The notes under the pieces are model-generated. The model saw nothing but the letters and a program-made list of their open reading frames with translations, searched no databases and had not been told where the DNA came from. A stretch of DNA of 64,000 nt from an uncultured Mucilaginibacter sp. (GTDB taxonomy: Bacteria; Bacteroidota; Bacteroidia; Sphingobacteriales; Sphingobacteriaceae): NCBI RefSeq assembly GCF_946479965.1, contig NZ_CAMLHX010000003.1:62001-126000 (forward strand), given 5' to 3'. This document shows positions 7,859 through 16,395 of this stretch, one piece after another; position 1 is the stretch's first letter, and each line of letters begins with the position of its first letter. A program made the translations under genes and the position numbers.

Positions 7859-9367
7859 ATGAAATTCTACTTCCTTTTAGCTTTAACAACAGCGGTATTT
7901 GCAGCATCGCCCAAAAAAATACTGATAGCCCCCGGTACATTAACAGCGACATCGGCAACAATAGTTTGGGACAAACCCGCTAACAGTGCCGACATTGTTC
8001 GTTATCACCTCATCATTAATAAAAAAGATATTGCTACATCCGCCCGGTGTAACTATCGGTTTGATCAATTGTCGCCATTAACCAACTATACCTGCAACAT
8101 AAGCGCAGAAGGCAAAGACGGCAAGCTTACACCCACAGGGCTTACCGTTAAATTCAAAACAAGCGCGCAAGGCAAAATACTTAACGTACTTACCTTCGGC
8201 GCGAAAGGCGATGGCGCCACTGTTAATACCAAAGCCATACAGGCGGCAATTGATGCCTGCCCAGCAAATGGCACAGTTTTAATCCCTGTAGGTACTTTTA
8301 TAAGCGGCGCCCTCTATCTAAAAAGTAAAATGACGCTTGATATAGCCAAAGGCGCCACGCTGAAAGGCAGTACCAACGACGCGGATTACCTGCCATTTTT
8401 CAGAAACCGTTTTGAGGGCTGGGAGTTAGATACCTATGCCAGTTTGCTCAACGCAGGTAAAATGAACAACAAAGGCGGTTATGTAGTAGAACAACTCACC
8501 ATTAAAGGCGAAGGTATTTTGAGCGGCGGCGGCGATCCGTTGGGTAAAGCCATGATAGCCAAGTCGGGTTTGCGTGGCCGCGGACGGCTGATTTGCTTAA
8601 TGAACTGCAAGAATGTGGATATCCAGGGCCTTACTATTAAAGATTCGCCTTGCTGGACGATCCATTACATTTACAGCAAAGGCGTTACCTGTCATGATCT
8701 TGATATCACCAGTACTTTGCTTAATGGGGATGGTATTGATCCCGATTCGTCTGACGATAGCTATATTTTCAACTGTACGTTTCTTACCGGCGACGATTGT
8801 ATCGCCATAAAATCGGGCAAAAACCCCGAAGGAGATAAAATAGCCCGGCCAACTACCAACGTGCGCATTACCGACTGCAACTTTATTGCCGGTCATGGTA
8901 TTTCAATTGGCAGCGAAATGTCTGGTGGGGTAGATGGCGTGCTTGTACAGGACTGTAAAACAGGCAGTTTACTTTATGGCATGCAGATTAAAGGCACAAA
9001 GGAGCGGGGAGGATATGTACGCAATGTTACCGTTGCTGATTGCCAATTGCTCAGGATAACCATTTATTCAAAGCTAGGTTACAACAACGATGGGGCGGCA
9101 GCCACGTGGGAGCCTATTTTTGAGCATTTCACTTTTCGTAATATCGATCTTTCAAAAGCCAACTTGCGGCAATCGGTTATGGATCTGAACGGATTTAAAC
9201 AAGTAGGGCATCAGCTTCATGATGTAACATTTGAAAATATAATTATGCCTAAGGATGGAAGGATAGTTATAAAGGACGCCTATAACATTAAGTTTATAAA
9301 CGTGCTTGCAACGGATGGTTCTAAACCGAAGTATGAAATAACGGATAGTAGGGATATTGTTAATTAG
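7859..9367 (+). CDS. glycoside hydrolase family 28 (polygalacturonase-like), secreted
   Basis: 502 residues. A signal peptide (MKFYFLLALTTAVFAAS) is followed by an FN3-like domain to about residue 100 and a right-handed parallel beta-helix. The beta-helix opens with the pectin-lyase-fold motif FGAKGDGATVNTKAIQAAID. GH28 catalytic signatures are all visible: GDGIDPDSS, GDDCIAIKSG, GHGISIGSE and MQIKGT (usually RIK). These enzymes hydrolyse galacturonan or rhamnogalacturonan in plant pectin. The ATG at 7859 was chosen because it starts the signal peptide; the open frame extends 31 codons further without a good start. No pectin PUL (SusC/SusD pair) lies beside it. Confidence 0.9.
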   Translation: MKFYFLLALTTAVFAASPKKILIAPGTLTATSATIVWDKPANSADIVRYHLIINKKDIATSARCNYRFDQLSPLTNYTCNISAEGKDGKLTPTGLTVKFKTSAQGKILNVLTFGAKGDGATVNTKAIQAAIDACPANGTVLIPVGTFISGALYLKSKMTLDIAKGATLKGSTNDADYLPFFRNRFEGWELDTYASLLNAGKMNNKGGYVVEQLTIKGEGILSGGGDPLGKAMIAKSGLRGRGRLICLMNCKNVDIQGLTIKDSPCWTIHYIYSKGVTCHDLDITSTLLNGDGIDPDSSDDSYIFNCTFLTGDDCIAIKSGKNPEGDKIARPTTNVRITDCNFIAGHGISIGSEMSGGVDGVLVQDCKTGSLLYGMQIKGTKERGGYVRNVTVADCQLLRITIYSKLGYNNDGAAATWEPIFEHFTFRNIDLSKANLRQSVMDLNGFKQVGHQLHDVTFENIIMPKDGRIVIKDAYNIKFINVLATDGSKPKYEITDSRDIVN

Positions 9368-9379
9368 ATATTCCAGATC

Positions 9380-9405
9380 TTCATCGCGAGGAACGAAGCA
9401 ATCGC
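9380..9405. repeat. GCGAGGAACGAAGCAATCGC dispersed repeat word
   Basis: TTCATCGCGAGG followed by AACGAAGCAATCGC, thirteen bases after the GH28 stop. It matches a short palindrome-forming word that I know as common in intergenic DNA of Bacteroidota. A fragment of the same word is at about 552-569. Confidence 0.55.
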
Positions 9406-9485
9406 TATACGATAGGCAGTACGCGGTTAATGATTGTAACCTACTCCTAAATCTTCATTATATTACACATGCTTATTTATAAACT

Positions 9486-9671
9486 ATGGACGTAAAATAT
9501 ACGCTGTTTGGAGTTGCGTTACTGATATTTGGAATAGTTAGCACCATTTTACAATTGAGAATTCTTTTACGGGGCGATGGCGATAAATTGGGATATGAAA
9601 AGAGTGCTCTGATATATAGTATAGGCATGGTAATAATAGGCTCAATGATTATTATTCAAATAATATCTTAA
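9486..9671 (+). CDS. small two-helix membrane protein, unknown
   Basis: 61 residues with two hydrophobic helices (YTLFGVALLIFGIVSTILQL and LIYSIGMVIIGSMIIIQII) joined by a short charged loop, RGDGDKLGYEKS. No family recognised. It has an ATG start and a membrane-protein composition quite unlike random translation, but no operon partner, so it is only probably a gene. Confidence 0.5.
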   Translation: MDVKYTLFGVALLIFGIVSTILQLRILLRGDGDKLGYEKSALIYSIGMVIIGSMIIIQIIS

Positions 9672-9793
9672 ATAGGTGTGAGCGTGGCTATTTCTTTCAG
9701 CGTTTCCGCCAGCCAGACCGCACCCTTGTCCGCGGGAGATGATGGGTTGGGGAGAATATAAAGTAATTTAATATATAAGTATTATAATATCAT

Positions 9794-9922
9794 TGATATA
9801 CAACTATTTATATATACGAACAAAATTTAATTCGGTTAGGCCTATTAGCCCTATACTCAAGCAGACCTCACCAAATATAATTTTGTTTAGAAAAATTAAA
9901 AAATATAAATAGTTGTATTTCA
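9794..9922. repeat. AT-rich inverted repeat
   Basis: TGATATACAACTATTTATAT (from 9794) and AAATATAAATAGTTGTATTT (from 9901) are near-perfect inverted arms around an 85-base core. The core has its own nested pair, CAAAATTTA and TATAATTTTG. It lies in the 263-base gap between two small genes. Confidence 0.5.
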
Positions 9923-9934
9923 ATTATTTATATA

Positions 9935-10225
9935 TCAGTAGTTATACCTATTGTACGCCGCTTTAAAATCAACCGCCATTTCTTTGAATCTGGCAGTCAC
10001 TGCCTTCAAAAACTCTTCATCCAATAATTCAAAAACACTGTTCACGCCGTCGGTCAAATCCATCTCCGGAATTTTATAACTCTGCTCCAGTATCCCCCGC
10101 TCTATCTTCACAATAAACTTTTGGTTCATGCTGAATATGGAGATCTTAAAATCGGGGTGCGGCAGTTCTGCTATTACTCTCATTTTTGTGGGCTTTGAAA
10201 ATTCAATCGTCACTAAATAAAACAT
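9935..10225 (-). CDS. hypothetical protein, 96 aa
   Basis: A small cytosolic protein with a beta-rich N-terminal half (FYLVTIEF, MRVIAELPHPDFKISIF, KFIVKIERG) and a helical C-terminal half (NSVFELLDEEFLKAVTARFKEMAVDFKAAYNRY). I do not recognise the family. It has balanced composition and an ATG start, and it diverges from the methionine sulfoxide reductase gene with a 54-base gap. No signal peptide or membrane segment. Confidence 0.6.
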   Translation of the reverse strand: MFYLVTIEFSKPTKMRVIAELPHPDFKISIFSMNQKFIVKIERGILEQSYKIPEMDLTDGVNSVFELLDEEFLKAVTARFKEMAVDFKAAYNRYNY

Positions 10226-10279
10226 AAAAAATGATATTCGTCCTATTTAGTTTAAAGGCGGCATAACTACCTTTGTAAT

Positions 10280-10762
10280 ATGGCAGAAGACCTACAAATA
10301 AGCACCTCAATAAGCAAAGAGGAGCAATATCAATCGCTTATACCACAAATTGAAGCACTCATAACTGGCGAGGCGGACCTTATTGCCAACCTCGGCAACA
10401 TCTGCGCGGCGCTAAAAGAGCAGTTTAAGTGGCTTTGGGTGGGTTTTTACCTGGTAAAAGGCGACGAACTTGTATTAGGTCCATTTCAAGGCCCTGTGGC
10501 TTGTACGCGTATTAAAATCGGTCGTGGGGTGTGCGGTACTGCCTGGCAGCAACAACAAATCATCATTGTGCCTGATGTGGAACAATTTTCCGGGCACATT
10601 GCCTGCAGTTCAGCTTCGGTCTCAGAGATCGTTCTTCCATTGTTCAATGATGGCGATGTTGTCGCGGTGCTGGATGTAGACAGTGAGCATGCGGCACATT
10701 TTGACGGTACAGACGAAAGGTATCTTACCGAAATACTAAAACTGATCAGCTTTAATGAGTAA
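10280..10762 (+). CDS. msrC: free methionine-(R)-sulfoxide reductase, GAF-domain
   Basis: A 160-residue single GAF domain protein of the fRMsr type, which reduces free L-methionine-R-sulfoxide with thioredoxin. The three cysteines Cys75, Cys85 and Cys109 have the same 10 and 24 residue spacing as the catalytic/resolving cysteines of the E. coli enzyme. They sit in GPVACTRI, GRGVCGTAW and HIACSSAS, followed by EIVLPLF and VLDVDSE. TACCTTTG at 10268-10275 could be its -7 box, giving a very short leader. It overlaps the next gene by 8 bases and heads a three-gene operon. Confidence 0.9.
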   Translation: MAEDLQISTSISKEEQYQSLIPQIEALITGEADLIANLGNICAALKEQFKWLWVGFYLVKGDELVLGPFQGPVACTRIKIGRGVCGTAWQQQQIIIVPDVEQFSGHIACSSASVSEIVLPLFNDGDVVAVLDVDSEHAAHFDGTDERYLTEILKLISFNE

Positions 10763-11408
10763 GATATTTTTGATAGCCGGCATGGGGGCCGATACCCGTA
10801 TTTATAACAACATAGAACTGCCCGATGATGACGAGGTAATACCCGTAGACTGGATAGAACCGGATGTAAGTGATACTTTAACTACTTATTCGCAAAGACT
10901 TATAAAACAATATAATATCACTTATAATTCTATAGTAATTGGCAACTCTCTGGGCGGAATGATGGCCATTGAAATAGCTAAGCTGATACCGCTGAATAAA
11001 GTCATCCTGATATCCAGCATTAAGACAATAGACGAAGTACCGGGTTATTTCTCGTTCTTTAAAATGGTACCATTCTTTAAGATAATCCCCGGGAAAGTAT
11101 TTACTCATTTAGGTGGGCTGATCCGACCGGCGTTCGGCGGCATGTCGCCCCAACAGCTGTGGTTATTTAAGGATATGCTGAGCAAAACATCTCCTGTATT
11201 CTTAAAATGGGCCATGGGGGCGGTGTTGAAATGGAAAAACACAACCGTTCCGCCTAATGTTTACCACATTACCGGCGATAAGGATAGAGTGTTTAACTAT
11301 AAGCTGATAAAAGATGCTACCCTAATAAAAGGCGGAACTCATATTATGATATTTGATAAGGCCAAAGAGATCAACAAAATATTGAAAGGAATTCTGCGTA
11401 AAAAATGA
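10755..11408 (+). CDS. alpha/beta hydrolase family protein
   Basis: 217 residues. The nucleophile elbow is GNSLGG with Ser65; a likely catalytic Asp is in HITGDKDRVF and the His in GGTHIMIF near the C-terminus. The short N-terminus (MSKIFLIAGMGADTRIY) enters the fold directly with no signal peptide, so it is cytosolic. It overlaps msrC by 8 bases and the glycosylase by 4 (ATGA), indicating translational coupling. The substrate cannot be told. Confidence 0.8.
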   Translation: MSKIFLIAGMGADTRIYNNIELPDDDEVIPVDWIEPDVSDTLTTYSQRLIKQYNITYNSIVIGNSLGGMMAIEIAKLIPLNKVILISSIKTIDEVPGYFSFFKMVPFFKIIPGKVFTHLGGLIRPAFGGMSPQQLWLFKDMLSKTSPVFLKWAMGAVLKWKNTTVPPNVYHITGDKDRVFNYKLIKDATLIKGGTHIMIFDKAKEINKILKGILRKK

Positions 11409-12010
11409 AACTGCCTTTATCATTTTACCAACGCGAAGACGTAGTAACAGTGGCCAGGGAGCTATTGGGAAAGTACTTAGTTACCTATATTGATAGTGTA
11501 ATTAGTGTAGGATATATTGTTGAAACAGAAGCTTATAATGGTGTATTTGATAAAGCCGCGCACAGCTACGGCGGTAAGTTAACTCCACGAACCAAAACCA
11601 TGTTTGAAGCAGGTGGTGTTGCCTACGTTTACTTATGTTATGGCATACACGAAATGTTTAATGTGGTTGCTTCGGTTGAGGGTGATCCGCGTGCGGTGCT
11701 TATTCGCGCCGTTCATCCAACAGAGGGCTTGGAGGCGATGCTATACAGGCGGAATATGTTGGCGTTAAAGCCTAACATCACTTCCGGACCTGGGTCAGTT
11801 GCACAGGCCTTGGGTATCAACAGAAAAATAAACGGCATATGTTTACAAAGCGATACGCTTTGGCTGGAAGACAGAGGTTTAAGTTTTGCTGATGACCAGA
11901 TAGCGGCTGTACCGCGTGTTGGTGTGGCTTATGCTAAGGAAGATGCCCTTTTGCCGTATCGTTTTTTTGTTAAGGGTGATGTCTATGTAAGCAAGCCGAA
12001 TAAATATTAA
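11405..12010 (+). CDS. DNA-3-methyladenine glycosylase, AAG/MPG family
   Basis: 201 residues, the normal size for the bacterial AAG family. It excises alkylated purines, leaving an abasic site. The catalytic Glu is Glu42 in VETEAYNG, followed by AAHSYGG and PRTKTMFEAGG. The DNA-intercalating and binding segment YVYLCYGIHEMFNVV is at 74-88, and the LIRAVHP and TSGPGSVAQALGI blocks follow. The ATGA overlap with the hydrolase fixes the start. An operon with methionine-sulfoxide repair suggests a damage-repair theme. Confidence 0.93.
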   Translation: MKLPLSFYQREDVVTVARELLGKYLVTYIDSVISVGYIVETEAYNGVFDKAAHSYGGKLTPRTKTMFEAGGVAYVYLCYGIHEMFNVVASVEGDPRAVLIRAVHPTEGLEAMLYRRNMLALKPNITSGPGSVAQALGINRKINGICLQSDTLWLEDRGLSFADDQIAAVPRVGVAYAKEDALLPYRFFVKGDVYVSKPNKY

Positions 12011-12092
12011 TAGAGGCCTGAAATGAAAGACTATTCTGTAAACGAGTTTCGGGCCGCCGCTAAGGAAAAAGTCGCTTATACCGCTTAATTTA

Positions 12093-12995
12093 ATGCTTAA
12101 AATAGCTTTTGATCCTATTTATGCTCACCCATTGCCGGAGAACCATCGTTTTCCGATGTCGAAGTATGATTTGATCCCGGCGCAATTGCTCCATGAAGGG
12201 GTAATAACACCAGATTCGTTGTTTAAGCCTGAAATGGTTGCGGAAAACATCATTTTAGCTACGCATGATGCAGCGTATTGGGAGCAACTAAGGGATTTGA
12301 CTTTATCTGCAAAGGAGCAAAGGCGCATTGGTTTTCCATTAAACGAGCTTTTGGTGGAGCGCGAACGCCGCATTGCCCGGGGAACAATTGACGGCGCTGT
12401 TTACGCTTTAAAGCATGGCGTCGCCTTTAATGTAGCAGGGGGAACGCACCATGCCGGCACCAATTGGGGTGAAGGATTTTGTTTGTTGAATGATCAGGCC
12501 ATTGCAGCTAGGTATTTATTAAGTAATAATTTAGCCTCCCTCATTTTAATGATCGATTTAGATGTACACCAAGGCAATGGAACGGCGCAGATATTTGAAA
12601 ATGAACCCAGGGTATTCACCTTCTCGATGCATGGGGCTAATAATTTTCCCTACAGAAAAGAGCGGTCTGATCTGGATATAGCACTAGTCGATGGTACCGG
12701 AGATGATGAGTATCTCGGCATTCTCAAGAAAACCTTACCTGAATTGATCAGCAAGCATCAACCCGACTTTATCTTTTATTTATCGGGTGTGGATGTTTTA
12801 CAAAGCGATAAATTGGGTAAACTAGCTTTAAGTGCGGCGGCGTGCAAGCTTCGTGATGAGTTTGTTTTTAAAACGGCCGTTGCCAATAACATTCCCGTTC
12901 AGGTAAGTATGGGAGGGGGGTACTCGCCCCAAATTAAAGATATTGTTGACGCCCATTGCGCGACTTTTAAGGTGGCTAACGACTTGTACTTTTAA
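12093..12995 (+). CDS. histone deacetylase/AcuC-family deacetylase
   Basis: 300 residues of the arginase/deacetylase fold. Zinc-dependent deacetylase motifs are GGTHHAG with the paired His119-His120, DLDVHQGNGT (155-164, zinc Asp and His), FTFSMHG, LSGVDVLQSDKLG (second zinc Asp) and SMGGGYS. Bacterial members act on acetylated small molecules, polyamines or proteins; the substrate is not predictable. ATG 12093 follows the glycosylase by 82 bases. Its 3' end overlaps the convergent MATE gene by four bases. Confidence 0.9.
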   Translation: MLKIAFDPIYAHPLPENHRFPMSKYDLIPAQLLHEGVITPDSLFKPEMVAENIILATHDAAYWEQLRDLTLSAKEQRRIGFPLNELLVERERRIARGTIDGAVYALKHGVAFNVAGGTHHAGTNWGEGFCLLNDQAIAARYLLSNNLASLILMIDLDVHQGNGTAQIFENEPRVFTFSMHGANNFPYRKERSDLDIALVDGTGDDEYLGILKKTLPELISKHQPDFIFYLSGVDVLQSDKLGKLALSAAACKLRDEFVFKTAVANNIPVQVSMGGGYSPQIKDIVDAHCATFKVANDLYF

Positions 12996-14377
12996 TCTTG
13001 AGCGGCAACAAGTGCGGCCCGGTCGGCCTGGCGATGTTTATGACTGATGATTTTAAACCTAATGTATAACAATATTGCGGATGCCAACAGCCCCAGCGTT
13101 AACCCGTACCATACGCCTGACACACCCCAGTCGAAATAAATGCCCAACAACCACCCCAAAGGCAAACCCAATATCCAATAGGCAAAAAATGTTATCAGAG
13201 TAGGAATGTTCACGTCACTCATGCCACGTAATATACCCAGGCCTATAACTTGTGTACCATCGAATAATTGGAAAATCGCCGCGATGATAAGCAACTGTGC
13301 TGCAACAGCTATAACGGCCTTATCCGAAGTGTAGATCCAGGGCAAAAACGTATTGCCAAATGTAAAAAACAAAGCCGTTATTATCATAAAACCTATTACA
13401 ACGTGGTAACTGGCATTGGCAGATTTGCGTAATCCCGAATGATCTCGCACGCCAAAATAATTACCCGACTTGATTGCAGCCGCTGCCGAAAGACCGCTGG
13501 ACATCATGTAGGTAATTGAAGCCAGATTAATAGCAATTTGATGCGCTGCCAACTGCACCAGCCCAATGCTGCCAATAATTACAGCCGCGCCGCTAAATGC
13601 GCTTACTTCAAAGCCATATTGCATGGCAACCGGTCCGCCAATGCCTAGTATTTCGCGGCACCTGCGCCAGTCGATGTTTTTGATGGAAAAATGAGTAAGG
13701 TATTTTTTGAAATATTTTGAGCGAAAAACGTAGATACCCATTACAATAGCCATTGTGCAGCGGTCAATAAGCGTGCTGTAACCCACGCCAACAATGCCCA
13801 TTGGCTTTATGCCGAACATACCTTTAACGAATATTATCCCCAGGCAAATGTTAAGCACATTGCCCCATATAGATATCAGCATAGCTTGTTTGGTAAAGCC
13901 CAAACCCTCGGCAAACTGTTTAAACGTATTAAATACAAGCATGGGGATGATGGACACACCAAGCAATATCAGGAACGGCTTAGCCTGAACTATTACTTCG
14001 GGATCTTGCTTTAGATGATCCAGCGCGTAGGCTGAGCCGGCGGTAATTATGGAGAAGAGTATTATACCGGTTATAACGTTAATAAAAAGACTATTGGATA
14101 ATAGCAAACCGCACTCCCTGAACTTGCGACGCGCGTTATGCTGCGCTATCAGCGGTGTTGAGCCATAGGAGATACCTATGCCGATCACCATAAAAACAAC
14201 AAAAATACTGCTGGCCAATGATACTGCAGCCAGGCTCACTGTACCTGCAAAATGCCCCACAATAATACTATCCGAAGCATGCACAAGCGTGTGCCCCAGC
14301 TGTGAAATAACTACAGGAATAGCCAACGTAAGGTTATCCCGGTAATGATTACGGTATTTTTTAAAGGTAATTTTCAT
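12992..14377 (-). CDS. MATE family multidrug/toxin exporter
   Basis: 461 residues with twelve hydrophobic segments in two related halves. It opens with YRDNLTLAIPVVISQLGHTLVHASDSIIVG, the usual first MATE helix and loop; the second half restarts around GGPVAMQYGFEVSAFSGAAV. MATE pumps export cationic drugs or metabolites using sodium or proton gradients. The frame has a TTG eight codons earlier (14401), but ATG 14377 (MKITFKKYRNHY) is the natural start. It is preceded by the AlbA_2 gene on the same strand with a 33-base gap and may be its last operon member. Confidence 0.9.
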   Translation of the reverse strand: MKITFKKYRNHYRDNLTLAIPVVISQLGHTLVHASDSIIVGHFAGTVSLAAVSLASSIFVVFMVIGIGISYGSTPLIAQHNARRKFRECGLLLSNSLFINVITGIILFSIITAGSAYALDHLKQDPEVIVQAKPFLILLGVSIIPMLVFNTFKQFAEGLGFTKQAMLISIWGNVLNICLGIIFVKGMFGIKPMGIVGVGYSTLIDRCTMAIVMGIYVFRSKYFKKYLTHFSIKNIDWRRCREILGIGGPVAMQYGFEVSAFSGAAVIIGSIGLVQLAAHQIAINLASITYMMSSGLSAAAAIKSGNYFGVRDHSGLRKSANASYHVVIGFMIITALFFTFGNTFLPWIYTSDKAVIAVAAQLLIIAAIFQLFDGTQVIGLGILRGMSDVNIPTLITFFAYWILGLPLGWLLGIYFDWGVSGVWYGLTLGLLASAILLYIRFKIISHKHRQADRAALVAAQD

Positions 14378-14410
14378 TTTGCAAACAGCAGACGTTCGCA
14401 AAAGTAAACA

Positions 14411-15034
14411 TTATGCGGCGGTATAATATTCTTCCTTTTCGGAAGTATGGATCTTTATTATGCCCGAAAGTGCCAGGTTTACCAATAAGCGCTGGGCCGC
14501 GCGGCGGCCAACCTTTATCAGGTCGCACAGCTGCTTAACATCAATGCGCTGGTTGGTTTCTAAATATTCTAGCAGGGTTTTTTCCTTTTCAGAGTAAGAA
14601 ATAAAAACACCCGTGGCATCGGCAGAGCGTTTCAATACATCAACCACTACTTTACTTGCTAAAACGCTTTTGTCTTTCACCCTTACATATACCCACCATT
14701 TACCGTCTTCGGCTAGCGCCGCGTGGGGCTTTAAGGTACTTTCTTCTATGTCGACGATCAACACCAATTTATCGTCAACATAAATCTCTTCAAAGCGTGG
14801 TTCAAGGGCCGGGCGAGAGAAGATATGCGCGGCCTTTGTTATCATGTACCGCTCTTCATCCTCAGATTTTACACCTTTAATTGAACCATCATCAGCAACA
14901 CCAATAAGCAACCGCCCGCCCACGTTATTGGCAAACGACACCATTGTACGGGCAATTTTCTCGCAGCTGGTAATAGTTTTCTTAAAGTCGAGTGTTACAC
15001 CTTCGCCTTCAAAGATCTGTTTCTTAACGTTCAT
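14411..15034 (-). CDS. AlbA_2 (Schlafen AlbA-type) domain putative DNA-binding protein
   Basis: 207 residues. The N-terminal ~130 match the AlbA_2/divergent AAA-4 domain (EGVTLDFKKTITSCEKIARTMVSFANNVGG, then RLLIGVADDGSIKGV). The remainder is a winged-helix-like tail (LLEYLETNQRIDVKQLCDLIKVGRRAAQRLL). Such proteins are predicted transcriptional regulators or nucleic-acid binders. I set the start at ATG 15034 (MNVKKQIFEGEG); a longer frame to 15139 would overlap the GNAT gene by 100 bases and adds sequence unlike the family. Confidence 0.8.
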   Translation of the reverse strand: MNVKKQIFEGEGVTLDFKKTITSCEKIARTMVSFANNVGGRLLIGVADDGSIKGVKSEDEERYMITKAAHIFSRPALEPRFEEIYVDDKLVLIVDIEESTLKPHAALAEDGKWWVYVRVKDKSVLASKVVVDVLKRSADATGVFISYSEKEKTLLEYLETNQRIDVKQLCDLIKVGRRAAQRLLVNLALSGIIKIHTSEKEEYYTAA

Positions 15035-15038
15035 CAAT

Positions 15039-15503
15039 TCAATTTTCAGCGACCTTGTGAGGCGTAAATATCTGCATCCATCTTTCAGGATTGGTAATTT
15101 CTGTAAACCCAAACTGAGCGTAAAGTCCGTGTGCATCAACCGTAGCCAGGCTCCAGCGGCGCAGACCCTGCAGGTCCGGATGGTTCATAATAGTTTGAAC
15201 AAGCCATTTTGAAAGCCCCTGCTTTCTGAACTCAGGGAGTATAAAAACGTCGGCCAGGTATCCAAATGTCGCTTTGTCCGTAACCACACGTGCAAATCCT
15301 ATTTGTTTTCCTTCAAAATACACCCCAAAACAAAGGGAATTCTTAATAGAACGCTCTAATTTATCAAACGGTATGCCATTGGCCCAATAGGAATCTTTAT
15401 CCAGGTAATTGTGAATAAGACCCAGATCCAACAGGTTATTATCTGTAGAAATAGTAAAACCCTTATTAATGAATGCCTCATCATTCATGTACACCTTCTT
15501 CAT
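15039..15503 (-). CDS. GNAT family N-acetyltransferase
   Basis: 154 residues. The acetyl-CoA-binding core is visible as FGYLADVFILPEFRKQGLSKWLVQTIM (motif A: R-K-Q-G-L-S), and the closing GLYAQFGFTE is the usual beta6-beta7 region. The middle KLERSIKNSLCFGVYFEGKQIGFARVV is typical of small Bacteroidota GNATs. ATG 15488 is an alternative that would reduce overlap with the DUF4442 gene from 23 to 8 bases. The acceptor is unknown. Confidence 0.85.
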   Translation of the reverse strand: MKKVYMNDEAFINKGFTISTDNNLLDLGLIHNYLDKDSYWANGIPFDKLERSIKNSLCFGVYFEGKQIGFARVVTDKATFGYLADVFILPEFRKQGLSKWLVQTIMNHPDLQGLRRWSLATVDAHGLYAQFGFTEITNPERWMQIFTPHKVAEN

Positions 15504-15975
15504 TTGTGGTTTTTATATAGTTTAAATTACGGATGTAAACCTCGCACATCATATTAACACAAACATCGCCGTTGTTATTATAAATAACAATAGGGTAGGC
15601 CTTGTTGTATTTTCCCTTTTCGGCTAAAACCTGTTCAACGTCAATTATATCTTCGTTGGATAAGTTAATGTTGAAATTAATTTTAGCATCACTTTTCTTA
15701 AGAAAATGTATTTGAGCAGATCGCGACCAAACCGCAATTTTGTAGCCTTTATGGCTCAGCAACTGATGAAATAAAACAGGATAACACACATCAGCAGCCG
15801 AAAATATTGTTCCACCAAATATTGACCGGTTATAATTACTGTTAAAGGCACTCTTACTGATCTTCATCTGTAATCCGGTGAAATTCTTATCGATATCTAC
15901 AACCCATATTCGTTGAAAAAAAAGAGGCGGATAAAACCGCAATGCCCACTTTAACAGGCCGGCCGAGACTAACAT
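15481..15975 (-). CDS. DUF4442 hotdog-fold putative thioesterase
   Basis: 164 residues matching DUF4442, a family related to YiiD C-terminal/hotdog thioesterases. It has the hydrophobic opening (LLKWALRFYPPLFFQRIWV), KSAFNSNYNRSIFGGTIFSAADVCYPVLFHQLL and the IVWSRSAQIHFLKKSDA-like segment. Its last bases overlap the GNAT start, making a coupled pair ahead of the AlbA_2 gene. The substrate is unknown. Confidence 0.75.
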   Translation of the reverse strand: MLVSAGLLKWALRFYPPLFFQRIWVVDIDKNFTGLQMKISKSAFNSNYNRSIFGGTIFSAADVCYPVLFHQLLSHKGYKIAVWSRSAQIHFLKKSDAKINFNINLSNEDIIDVEQVLAEKGKYNKAYPIVIYNNNGDVCVNMMCEVYIRNLNYIKTTNEEGVHE

Positions 15976-16096
15976 TACAGCTAAATATGCAAAAAAATAT
16001 GTTTAAACTAACAAAATTATAAAATGCCAAACAATAAATTTAAGGAGCGGTTATCTATTTAGTTGATTAATTGATAATTGTAAAAACTGAAATCCT

Positions 16097-16282
16097 ATGA
16101 AAAAGCAAATCTTAAGTTTCGCATTCGTCGCGGCACTGATCGGGTCAATTGCAGCGGGCTGCAGTTCCGTTAATGAAACAGTTGGCTCAGATACCACGGC
16201 TGTAGATAGCCCATCAACGACTGCACCGCGCGATACGGTGGTAAAAACTGATACAGCCAAGCGCGATACAGTAAAGCCTTAA
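16097..16282 (+). CDS. small Thr/Asp-rich lipoprotein
   Basis: 61 residues. A lipoprotein signal ends in IAAGC (Cys at about 22); the mature 40 residues are a low-complexity Thr/Asp/Lys tail with near-repeats (APRDTVVKTDTAKRDTVKP). Such short lipoproteins are common in Sphingobacteriaceae and have no known role. It is flanked by divergent and convergent neighbours, so it is monocistronic. Confidence 0.7.
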   Translation: MKKQILSFAFVAALIGSIAAGCSSVNETVGSDTTAVDSPSTTAPRDTVVKTDTAKRDTVKP

Positions 16283-16350
16283 TTCCTCCCTTTAACACAT
16301 GATTTAATTATTCTCATAATTAACATTATGTTAAGTAACTAATTCTTTTT

Positions 16351-16376
16351 AAAGCCTGCAAAATACTGCAGGCTTT
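16351..16376. terminator. bidirectional hairpin terminator
   Basis: AAAGCCTGCA (16351-16360) and TGCAGGCTTT (16367-16376) form a perfect 10-bp stem with a 6-base loop between the convergent small lipoprotein and the gyrA-TPR operon. The T-tracts are short. Confidence 0.75.
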
Positions 16377-16395
16377 AAAATATCAGGCTACTTCT

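Noticed and set aside
12023..12088. A 21-codon ORF (MKDYSVNEFRAAAKEKVAYTA) between the glycosylase and HDAC-like genes
   Set aside because: It has an ATG and plausible composition but is very short and without overlap or a recognisable partner; it could be a remnant. Not listed as a gene.
15035..15139. 35-codon extension of the AlbA_2 gene
   Set aside because: It overlaps the GNAT coding region and lacks family similarity; ATG 15034 is four bases after the GNAT stop.
14411..15975. AlbA_2-GNAT-DUF4442 operon as a possible toxin-antitoxin or defence island
   Set aside because: GNAT toxins pair with small RHH antitoxins, and none is present; the GNAT resembles ordinary metabolic members, and no nuclease or phage gene is near.
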